Shown here: positions 55,656 to 64,000 of the stretch, in pieces
Layout of the letters: each line of letters starts with the position of its first letter
Position numbering within the stretch: position 1 is the first letter of the stretch
From: Hofstenia miamia
Taxonomy: Eukaryota; Xenacoelomorpha; Acoela
Reading direction: 5' to 3'
NCBI GenBank assembly: GCA_004352715.1
Contig: SCFE01000009.1
Location: forward strand, 1,196,715 to 1,260,714
DNA length: 64,000 nt
Notes under the pieces: model-generated
What the model was told of the DNA's origin: nothing
The model's input: only the letters and a program-made list of their open reading frames with translations
Database searches by the model: none
Translations under genes and position numbers: made by a program

Positions 55656-56708
55656 CAGGGTGTTTCAGAATTAATAACCTCTCTTTGAGATATAACAAAT
55701 CACTGATAACAAAAATCTATGAAAAGTCAAAATATATTCATTAAATCTATGGTCACTGATAAGTCAAAATATATTGATTAAATATTTTTAAACAAATTCA
55801 TTTTGTCTGCAATATTAATTCTGATTTATCAATAAAGTCACATGATGAATTACACAAATGAACAGAAAGTTTATGCTATTTCATGGGCTGTAACTTCTGG
55901 AAATTTGAAAGAAGCTGCTCGACAGTATAAGCAGAAATATGGCACTCCAGTTCCTGATACTCAACAAATTAAACGTTGGAAAGAAAAATTAATTGAAACA
56001 GGTTCCTTAAACAAAAACAGGCCAGGTCAAGGTGTTCGAACTTCNNNNNNNNNNNNNNNNNNNNNNNNNNNNNNNNNNNNNNNNNNNNNNNNNNNNNNNN
56101 NNNNNNNNNNNNNNNNNNNNNNNNNNNNNNNNNNNNNNNNNNNNNNNNNNNNNNNNNNNNNNNNNNNNNNNNNNNNNNNNNNNNNNNNNNNNNNNNNNNN
56201 NNNNNNNNNNNNNNNNNNNNNNNNNNNNNNNNNNNNNNNNNNNNNNNNNNNNNNNNNNNNNNNNNNNNNNNNNNNNNNNNNNNNNNNNNNNNNNNNNNNN
56301 NNNNNNNNNNNNNNNNNNNNNNNNNNNNNNNNNNNNNNNNNNNNNNNAGAAAATTGTCTAGTCAATTAAATGTATCTGTATCCAGTATCAATAGAGCGAT
56401 TAAAAAAAGTCACATCTTATGGGGGTACCTACGGAAAAAAGTTTATTTTTACACCATTCAAGATATTGATGACCTAGAAGAAAAAATTCGCAATGAAATC
56501 CAATCCATTCCCGTGCAAATATTCCAAAATAGTGTAGATAATTTTGCTGATCGTTGTTTAGCATGTATTAACTCAAATGGTGGTTATGTGGAATAAATAT
56601 GTTTTTTATTATATAGAAAATACAATTTTGTATTCTTGTCGATTTATTGTTTCGGTTTGCGGGAAATTTTCAAAGTCAAAGAGGGGTTATTAGTTCTGAA
56701 ACACCCTG
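55656..56708 (+). mobile_element. Mariner-like element with DUF4817-type transposase
   Basis: The ends CAGGGTGTTTCAGAA... (55656-55688) and their inverted copy (56676-56708) match at 31 of 33 positions. TA lies on both sides (55654-55655 and 56709-56710), the Tc1/mariner target duplication. The near-perfect repeats suggest a fairly young insertion. A 303-bp gap (56045-56347) interrupts it. The transposase inside has lost its catalytic centre. Confidence 0.9.
55842..56596 (+). pseudogene. Mariner transposase (DUF4817 HTH) with catalytic core deleted
   Basis: From the ATG at 55842 the N-terminus reads 'YTNEQKVYAISWAVTSGNLK' then 'EAARQYKQKYG' and 'DTQQIKRWKEKLIETGSL'. This is the DUF4817-type helix-turn-helix found at the start of a mariner-related transposase group. 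After the gap the frame reads 'KLSSQLNVSVSSINRAIKK', the second DNA-binding helix-turn-helix. It then jumps at once to 'LWGYLRKKVYFYTIQDIDDL', which in relatives lies just after the last catalytic Asp, and ends 'DRCLACINSNGGYVE' at 56594-56596. About two hundred residues with the DDD catalytic residues are missing at the 'KKS-HILWGYL' junction, so the protein could at most bind DNA. Confidence 0.8.
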
Positions 56709-56710
56709 TA

Positions 56711-59281
56711 CATGAAAAAATTCACTTGAAATCATAAACTTTGCATGTGACAAAAACATTCACTTTAAAATTAATCAACCCTGCAATGTTGGCTGGTGAA
56801 TACTTCTAGCATCTAAATTTTGTCTGCTACAAGCAAAGAGCATTTCTGAAAACTCCCTCTTACTTGTACTGATGTAAGTTGATGTAAATTGGCAGAGAAC
56901 TTTTGAAGTGTGATATATGTGATAACTTGGCCGCAGGACGTAGTACTCAGCAGGGAGTTGCAATACTTTAAAGGTTTGTTACTTCAAAAAAATAGTATTA
57001 TCATAATGGTTCTAAATAACAATATTTTTTCACTTTCTGATATTCAGGCTAGAGGAGTATGCTTAGCGCCTTGTTGCAAGCATACATTTAAAGGCAAATA
57101 AACAAAAATACAAACATCTTATCTATATTTGCTATCTCATTATTTTAAGGGATATATTGCTTGGATATGGAAGAAACTATTATTTTCTTTAAAAGATTAA
57201 ATAAATTTTATAGTAAAAGAAATTAACAACATTTTAAATGAAATTTGCGTAAGAACTATCAAAATTTTTTAAATAAAACTCCAGTAGTTTTGTAGAACGT
57301 GTAAAAGTACATATGAAAATGAAAATAAACACAAATTTCATTTTCATTAAGAATTAATTTTTAAGAAATGCTTGGACAAAAGACTAGCAGAATAATATAG
57401 ATGCTCTTGTCGTGGTTCCCTTTACTTAAAGTTTGTTTGCATGCAAACTGTTAATTGCAATAATAGATTTTAGTACACAATTGGCAGTTAAGTTTTAACA
57501 TGGATAAAATATCTGAAGATTAAACATATTGATAAACCGTTGTCAGTTATGCCAACAATGGCAAAAATTTCATATAAAAGTCTAAGCAATAGATTAACAT
57601 ATAAGCAGTTTAATTTTTCAAAGCAGGAGACACACTTCATTTACATTATATTATTTTGTAAGTTGAAAGCGCTTAACACTTTTAAGAAAAAACCAACAAA
57701 CACCTAAAAAAATTTCTAAGCAAGTTAAGATTAATCTATGCTCAAATTTAAAACAATTTAGAAAAATTTTTTCTTCATTGGTAACATTTGTGAAATTGCA
57801 CATTCAATATGATTTGGTAGCCTAATGTAATCATTTGCACGACGGGTTCACACCTACTCTAGGAATGGTTTAATTCCCTAGCCCTCAGGCTTACAGCCCT
57901 ATATGACATGTTTTTTAGGTTAACAATGCAATTTGAATTTCAAAAGAATTGAATTAGCTTGTTGACGGACTAAAATGGATTTATCAATAAATTATGCAAA
58001 TTATCAAATCAAACACATAATGCAGTGCCTATGGGCCTCAATGAGGCAAAAAATCACTATCAGTAGCGTAAAAGAAAAATAATTTGGGCATGGCTAGGGC
58101 CGAATAATTGGTATTTTGAAATGGGCTGAGCCGGGCTTGGCCCTAAACTGTATTTGGATGGACCATTTTTGGGCTAAAAAATCGACCCAATTACAACACT
58201 GGCAAACACTAAAAGAAAAGAAAGTAGAGGCTTAGCGCACGATGATTTCAACTCATATGCATCCTAAATATTAAGTCCTTTGCAATCTACAGAAGAAAGA
58301 TTCTGTAATTTTTATGGCATTATCTATAATGATTGCATACTGTAATAGTTTTGATGAATGGCTATGAGCAGCTATCTAATTTATTTCTCACAAAATGTCC
58401 ATATTGGTGTTCAACAGAGTATGGCATCACACGTCATAGTAAAAGGTTTGTATTCCACCAGCCTTTTACCACTAATTATTACATCAAAGCAAATCTTTTA
58501 TTACTTCAAAATCAAATTAAGCAAATTTCGCTTTTCCTCAATAAATTAACGTTCAATGTAATAATTTTTGAAAATTAGTTGTATTTGTCATCGAGTTATG
58601 TGGTATCATATTTCAAATTTAATTGTAACCATTTTTATCAGTTGCGCAACCAGGGCTTTCTATGACAGGCTCAGCAGCGTCTGTTCATCTATTGGAGTTT
58701 GTGTGGGCTTAATTCCAGAAATTTTTTATAAACTATTAAGATTACAAATTCATTTAATTATGGTACCAACAAAATCTTATAAAAAATAAATTTGCAATAA
58801 TTTGTTCTGTTGCCATTAATTCTTTACAAAACAACTGCGATTTGAATGCCACGCACCAGTTGCTGCTGTAATAGCGGCCTGGTAATTTGCAGTAAAATAA
58901 GCAGAAATAATATCATAGAAGCAGAAATGTAGATGAAACTTCTAAAAAAGTTTAATTGCAACATTTCTAGGAATTGAATACACTTAGGTACTTGTGAAAC
59001 CCTCTAATTTGCTCGGTGAACTCTGTGTTTGTTCTGAAAACTTTATATTGTATACTTGGACAAAACTTTGCCACTTACAAGAGTATTTATTCCTTTTTTC
59101 GATTTTGTACTGCAAATCGCCAGTTTGTGGTTAATGTAGACGTTGTGTGCACCCAGTCTATTTCAAAAGAATCTGACCAAAGCTTTTCTTATATAGGCAT
59201 GCGAAAATAACCTCTATTTTCCAAATAATAAGTGTAATAATAATGTGCATGGCTTCATGTCTCCCAATCCCAACCAAACCC

Positions 59282-59283
<2 letters not shown>
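56711..59283. other. AT-rich stretch, no recognised gene
   Basis: GC phrase words (GGCTGAGCCGGGCTTGGCCC) lie at 58080-58190. A GC-richer line lies at 57840-57900. Overlapping frames of 60-80 codons at 58333-58789 have no recognised motif. Confidence 0.45.
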
Positions 59284-59315
<32 letters not shown>

Positions 59316-59530
59316 NNNNNNNNNNNNNNNNNNNNNNNNNNNNNNNNNNNNNNNNNNNNNNNNNNNNNNNNNNNNNNNNNNNNNNNNNNNNNNNNNNNNN
59401 NNNNNNNNNNNNNNNNNNNNNNNNNNNNNNNNNNNNNNNNNNNNNNNNNNNNNNNNNNNNNNNNNNNNNNNNNNNNNNNNNNNNNNNNNNNNNNNNNNNN
59501 NNNNNNNNNNNNNNNNNNATATATATATAT
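59284..59530. repeat. (TA)n microsatellite interrupted by an N-gap
   Basis: (TA)n runs on both sides of the gap 59316-59518 indicate an unresolved microsatellite. Another (TA)n run lies at 59941-59958. Confidence 0.9.
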
Positions 59531-59772
59531 TATAAATGTGATGATTGTGAAAAATCATGCGTCGGAGAAGCAAAGCGACAACTGGGTACAAGAATTAAGG
59601 AATATATGAATAGACACCTAAAATCTGATATTTTTATGCACAAACATCACCTAAGAAAAGAAATTTTTTAGATCCGACTAAGATCAAGATATAAAAAATA
59701 AGAGAAACACTAATAATTAAGCAATCAAACAAAGATCAATCATTAAATAAAGCACTAAACATAATATAATTG
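59531..59772 (+). pseudogene. Penelope-like element, GIY-YIG endonuclease fragment
   Basis: The frame reads 'YKCDDCEKSCVGEAKRQLGT' then 'RIKEYMNRHLKSDIFMHKHH' up to a TAG at 59669-59671. After a shift it continues with 'DPTKIKI' and 'RETLIIKQSNKDQSLNKALN', ending near 59770. In Penelope-like retroelements the C-terminal GIY-YIG endonuclease has 'IP/Y-x-C-x-x-C-x-x-x-Y-V-G-E-T-x-R-x-L-x-x-R-x-x-E-H', then an S-x-I-x-x-H segment, then 'R-x-x-x-E-x-x-x-I ... LN'. Order and spacing agree. The catalytic Arg equivalents and the final Glu are recognisable, but YVGET is CVGEA. The reverse transcriptase that should lie upstream is absent, so this is a short 5'-truncated copy, cut by (TA)n and a gap. 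Confidence 0.7.
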
Positions 59773-60317
59773 AACATATTTTAAGAACAAAATATTAAAT
59801 TTATGATATCAAAGAAGGAAGTCTAATGTAAACATAGTTTTTACCGCAGATTTGTATGCTGATGATATTTGCGATAAACGAACCCGGTCTATCTCTTTCA
59901 TAGCGTTTACATAGAACATGAATGTTGAGAAGCTCAGTGTAATATATATATATATATACTCTTAGTGATTGTTTCCCTTCCCATAGAGTAGCTAGCTTAT
60001 GTATTTAATCATACATAATTAGATGAAGTGTATGTTAAAAGCAGCAATTTGAATAAATATTAAAGAATAAAAATTTCAATGCGTTATAAGCATGAACATC
60101 AGACCAAAATTGTGTTTCCAATCAAAAATCATTTGAAATTTCAATTCAGCAAGAAATATTTACCCTGAAAACTATTGAGAACAATAGCACAAATATAGTG
60201 TTGCAAACTTTTGGGAAGAACTGCATGTGCTTTTTATTTCTTTACTAAAATGGCATTGCTACAAAAATTAATAAAATCACTTTATCTGAATTTTCATTGA
60301 TGAAACATTAACAAATT
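59773..60317. other. AT-rich sequence, possible 3' UTR of the minus-strand exon
   Basis: Apart from (TA)n at 59941-59958 nothing is recognised. If the exon at 60318-60539 is real, part of this stretch would be its 3' UTR. Confidence 0.4.
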
Positions 60318-60539
60318 TTACTGTAAAGTATTTGAGTCCTCTTTTAAGCCATCCATCAAAACATCATCCCAAGTTAAGAGAAATAATTGCAAAAAATCAA
60401 TAGCATCTCCTTCACCATCAGTAGGTTCTTTTGTCAAGTTCGAGTTACCGTTGTTGTTCTTACATTTCAAGTTTTTTGAGAAAAATTCAGAGTTTGATTT
60501 AGCTTTATCAAGTTTTGATGTAATTTCAGGTTTTTCTGG
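60318..60539 (-). CDS. Candidate terminal coding exon of an unidentified host gene
   Basis: On the minus strand a typical 3' splice acceptor ('acatattttttag') ends at 60540. It is followed by 73 codons without a stop and then TAA at 60318-60320. The peptide begins 'PEKPEITSKLDKAKSNSEFF', has a basic Asn-rich middle ('NLKCKNNNGNSN') and ends 'DFLQLFLLTWDDVLMDGLKE' 'DSNTLQ'. An in-frame TAG lies exactly at the acceptor, so the frame opens only if splicing occurs. Codon use and the acidic/hydrophobic C-terminus look like a real protein end, and no transposon family matches. There is no start codon; upstream exons should lie at higher coordinates, and I could not identify them. I do not recognise the gene. 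Exon phase is inferred. Chance openness in AT-rich DNA is unlikely over this length but cannot be excluded. Confidence 0.45.
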   Translation of the reverse strand, partial: PEKPEITSKLDKAKSNSEFFSKNLKCKNNNGNSNLTKEPTDGEGDAIDFLQLFLLTWDDVLMDGLKEDSNTLQ

Positions 60540-60856
60540 CTAAAAAATATGTATATGCGATTGCAAAGCAAACTGAAAAATAAAATTATTTTATTTTACA
60601 AAATCTCCTAATGAATTTTCAATCGATGTCGAGTTTCGAGTATTAATGATGGTCGCAGAATCTGTCGACTCTTAGAAAAAATTCTTTTATTATTTGGAAA
60701 TTTCAACGTGTAACTTTATACCACTCAGTTTAACTCATGATCTAGTTATGATCCGATAAACGTTTCGCTAGTGAACACCTTGCAAATTGCTAGTTACGGG
60801 AATTTTTTTTTATGATCTAAGAAAAGTAAAACACTCGGTAGAATACTCAAAAATGA

Positions 60857-61345
60857 ACTCCTTCGCGAATAGTGGAATTGTTGCAACAGTCTATAGAAGA
60901 AATGCATACTCGAAGCAGTAATCAGAAGAAAAACTCGAAAGGGAAGAACACGCCCAGAGAGTCACCACCCGAAACCCCCACAGTGAGTCGTCGTGATCAA
61001 GAGACAAGCGCGATTCCTTTTACCCCCACAGCAGAATCGGAAATGCAAACCGTACCGGAAACTCAAGTAGATTCTCTTGAGTTACTTGCATTGTTGAAGA
61101 AAAATACGGAGACGGAGACAGCATTAAAAACAGAAATTGAAAATCTTAATCGGAAGTTCGAAGAAGTCGACACCGAAAGGAGACAAATGATCTTGGAGAT
61201 CAAATTAGACACGAGCAAACGCCTAGAGGAACAGAGAAACCTCTTTCAAGTTCAAGTGGACACGCTAACGCAGAGGTTGGCAGAGGCAAATGTATGAATG
61301 TCAGAACAGAACGAAAGATGGCAGGCGCTTTACGAAGATCTCCAN
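60857..61345 (+). pseudogene. Gag-like or coiled-coil ORF of unknown origin
   Basis: The frame is open from 60857; the first ATG is at 60899. The product has a Ser/Thr/Pro-rich charged N-terminus ('KKNSKGKNTPRESPPETPT', 'RRDQETSAIPFTPTAESEMQ'). A strongly predicted coiled coil follows ('LLALLKKNTETETALKTEIE', 'NLNRKFEEVDTERRQMILEI') and runs to a TGA at 61295-61297. Beyond the stop the frame continues as 'MSEQNERWQALYEDL' up to the single N at 61345. A shifted frame continues in coiled-coil style ('AELESQWIKSVTTKWMELLA'). The block is clearly richer in G and C than its flanks. The layout resembles the start of a retroelement gag protein, but no zinc knuckle, protease or LTR is seen. A host coiled-coil exon is the alternative. 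It lies opposite in strand to the exon at 60318-60539. Confidence 0.45.
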
Positions 61346-61437
61346 AGCTGAGTTGGAATCACAATGGATCAAATCTGTAACTACGAAGTGGATGGAGTTG
61401 TTGGCAGTTCTGGCGAACCTGTTATGATCTCAGTGAC

Positions 61438-61671
61438 TTGGCGTCGGGCAAGTGCGCCCAGAGATTTAAGTACTCTTCAATCGATGAAGTATCTAAACAA
61501 TACTACTTACTAATTGTTATTGGAACATCTGTTAATGCAGTGTGGAATATACAATTAAAGGACAGAAGAGGAAACGTAGATAATACTTACCCCGTGATAG
61601 CTGGCGCTGATCCCTGGATTGATTCTCTAAATAGATTATCTAGCTATGAAGTGTTAGTTTCACCTGGGTAG
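61438..61671 (+). other. Open frame of unknown function downstream of the coiled-coil ORF
   Basis: A 77-codon frame has the words 'SSIDEVSKQYYLLIVIGTSV', 'WNIQLKDRRGNVDNTYPVIA' and 'GADPWIDSLNRLSSYEVLVS' before TAG. Base composition is again less AT-rich. No ATG begins it. It may be a continuation of the element at 60857-61345 or an exon. I do not recognise it. Confidence 0.3.
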
Positions 61672-64000
61672 CGATATTACATTATTTTCCAAGTTTTCCT
61701 GATCAAGTTTTACGAACTCATTCGAGTTCAAGTTTTTTACATTCCGGATACTTGAAAAACCTAGATAATGCATACTGATTAATTTTGTAAAACTGTATTT
61801 TGTACTGTGACCAGGTATACTTTAATAAACCTTGAAATTTTGTGCAGTAATACATTTTCCTTATTAAACCCTGCACAGCCTCCTGATAGTTAAAACTATT
61901 CATGCGGTGACACTTATTTAAATCCATTTTTGATGTTTCATTTTTCGAAAATACGAGATGGGAGTGTGAAAGCTCTTGACATTTAAATGAAATGTAATGG
62001 TCCTGAAAGTTCGCGAATAGTTCTGTAACTTAATGTTTATCTCTTATCAAAGATAGGAATGTATTTCTATATTTCATAATTGGAGATGATATTAAAATTA
62101 TGTTCCAGACAGTCGTGCAACAATGCAAGCCCATAGATGCTAAATAATAATTATATCGCATTATTTGTAAGAAATGGTAACGTCTTCGACGTTAATGATT
62201 CGGAATCTTCCTAATAACGCCTCGTAGTTTTTCCATGAATTTCTTGTAAAAAAATGAATTTTTTATCAATGTTACAAGTGATTTATGCATTTTGGGTCTA
62301 TGCATCATTTTTGCTAAAGCTATATTGTTAAATTGTACAAAAAGTTTGTCTCAAAAATTGCAATTAGAGAAGGAAATTATCAATGGGAATAAATGCAAAA
62401 ATAAAAGCAGCCAAATGATAAGAAAGTCTGATTATCAAAATTAATGAAGGAAAACAAAACTTTACTTCATTAGTATACAACGATCCGAGTAAATAAATGC
62501 AAGCACAATAAAAAAATATTTTACAAAATAAAAACTTTCAATGCTTACTTACAGTGTAAGATCAATCAATCAGATTTGTTAAATTTTAAGCCTTATTTTT
62601 TTTCTAAAATTTTAAAATTTGATTTTGAAATTGACTTTTTGAGATTTTTTGTGAGAAGCAAAATTTGAAATCTTTTTATTTCATTTCAAATGGTAACCTG
62701 AGTTTGTTGGGTTCCTCATGCTTGGGGAGGGAGGATTTCCTACACATTACTAACTATCAACTTAGAATTTTCAAAAATTTGATACCATCATTATTTTGAT
62801 GACTTCATAAAATATAAAAATGTGGGATAGATTTGAAATAATTTTGCATTGATCTTAAAATTTGGAAATGATGGATTTGATTATAATTCCTTCATTTCTT
62901 ATCAAACATAACATACATATATGAGCAGTTAATTAGAAGGTATATATTAGGGTACTGAATTTTGTACTTCTTGTTATTTAGATTGAACTTTATTTCAAAG
63001 TTTTGAAAAATTGATTCTGTACTTTTGTAGTTTGCAACATGTAAACGTTTATTATTTTGGTAATTATTTTCTTTCATGCAATACTCTCTAATTTCACTAG
63101 TCTAATTTCATTAGCTTAAGTTTATTGTCTTTGACTGTATTTCATTAATACACAATAAGAAATCTTTCTGTTATATTAAAATCATCATAAATAAAGAATA
63201 ATATCTTCCTTGGGCAGTACACTGATTTCTGTTATGCATTTACTATTCTCATTTCTACCACTTTTATATTAGTATATTTAATCCTAATCTTTGTTTTTCA
63301 ATAAGAACTGTTAAATTTTTTTCTGAAAAATATTCATTTCTTCTATTTTCTTCAAAGTGACTAATCGACCTGTTTTGAATGAGTTTTTATTCATTTATTA
63401 CTTCTCTCATTAAAATATAAATATTCACTCAAAAAACGTAATGTGTCTGCTTTCTTAGTTCAAAATAAACAACTTACAAGATGGGATGCATAATGAGGGA
63501 TTTCTATAGAACAGTTTGTTGCTTGTAGTTATAATTGATCACTTACTGTTATATGTTTAGATAAGTTATGCATTGCTCTAATTTACTCATTCAGTTCATT
63601 GTATAAATGTTGACGACTATGTGTCCAAATATCAAATTTTGCAGGTACAATCTATGGGCTAGTTATAAACCAACTGATAATAATTATATATTCTGCAAAG
63701 TCTCTTGTAATAGGTATATTGCTTATTTCCATTGCTATTTTAAGTAGTTTCTTATTAATAAATGTTTTAAAGTTGAGTCTTATAACAATTTCAACTCAAT
63801 TGGTGACTGCTGTCATCTGCATACTGGTAGATACTACGAAATGAAGAATACCAAAAGATGTCATTGATATGTAGTTTCGGCCCAATTCGAAACTAATAAG
63901 TTATTGGATAATACTTATTTTCATGCAAAAATTCAAATATTCCATTCAATGATACTCTTTCAACGAAATTTTAAAATAGATTGGAAATAGCATTCGGCCG
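61672..64000. other. AT-rich stretch, nothing recognised
   Basis: No coding frame with recognisable content is seen. Short open frames at 61718-61927 and 62892-63077 (minus) look like chance. A small hairpin AACGTC-TTC-GACGTT lies at 62179-62193. Confidence 0.45.

Noticed and set aside
62179-62193. AACGTC-TTC-GACGTT hairpin as a terminator or structured RNA
   Set aside because: A 6-bp stem is expected by chance in 64 kb and nothing around it supports a function.

Overview
The window looks like repeat-dominated intergenic or intronic DNA of an AT-rich invertebrate animal genome. The evidence is the mix of animal transposon families: APE-type LINEs with YADD/FADD reverse transcriptases, a restriction-like-endonuclease (R4/Dong-like) LINE, a Penelope-like GIY-YIG element, Tc1/mariner, piggyBac and hAT remnants. 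Long (TA)n and (AAT)n microsatellites and intron-style splice signals agree with this. There is no prokaryotic gene organisation. I cannot name the species; the DUF4817-type mariner is commonest in arthropods but does not prove one. Nine N-gaps (2774-3773, 5104-6103, 7366-7421, 28839-28954, 35554-36296, 46737-47506, 50337-50519, 56045-56347, 59316-59518) and four single-N joins (13681, 37674, 43599, 61345) show a fragmented draft assembly.

Layout. 0-9 kb: three 5'-truncated minus-strand pieces of one R4/Dong-like LINE (family A), a dead Tc1, and two other LINE pieces. 9.1-9.8 kb: an unexplained GC-rich island. 11.3-14.1 kb: a piggyBac-like element bounded by TTAA, with a decayed transposase and a second copy of its right end. 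14-25 kb: mostly featureless AT-rich DNA with small clusters of degenerate short 'phrases'. 25.1-26.6 kb: a nearly full-length dead Tc1 with a nested IR/DR terminal structure. 27.6-27.8 kb: the tail of a hAT transposase. 33.6-38.5 kb: a LINE nest holding the longest family A copy (plus strand), which abuts a minus-strand 2A-bearing LINE (family B). 41.7 kb: a TTAA-bounded MITE. 42.7-44.5 kb: a tandem duplication that is probably an assembly artefact. 45.7-48.5 and 51.8-54.1 kb: two copies of a third APE LINE (family C). 55.7-56.7 kb: a mariner with a deleted catalytic core. 59.5-59.8 kb: a Penelope-like GIY-YIG tail. 60.3-61.7 kb: the only region with non-transposon-looking coding signal, namely a minus-strand terminal-exon candidate and a plus-strand gag-like coiled-coil ORF.

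There is no operon-like cooperation among genes. The window is a record of transposon insertion and decay. The most interesting signals are: (i) family A LINEs joined at TAA-rich tails of family B LINEs; (ii) a decayed 2A-like recoding motif in family B; (iii) the IR/DR Tc1; (iv) a recurring pattern of short GC-richer phrase clusters that meet their own reverse complement as short palindromes; and (v) the unannotated terminal exon at 60.3-60.5 kb.
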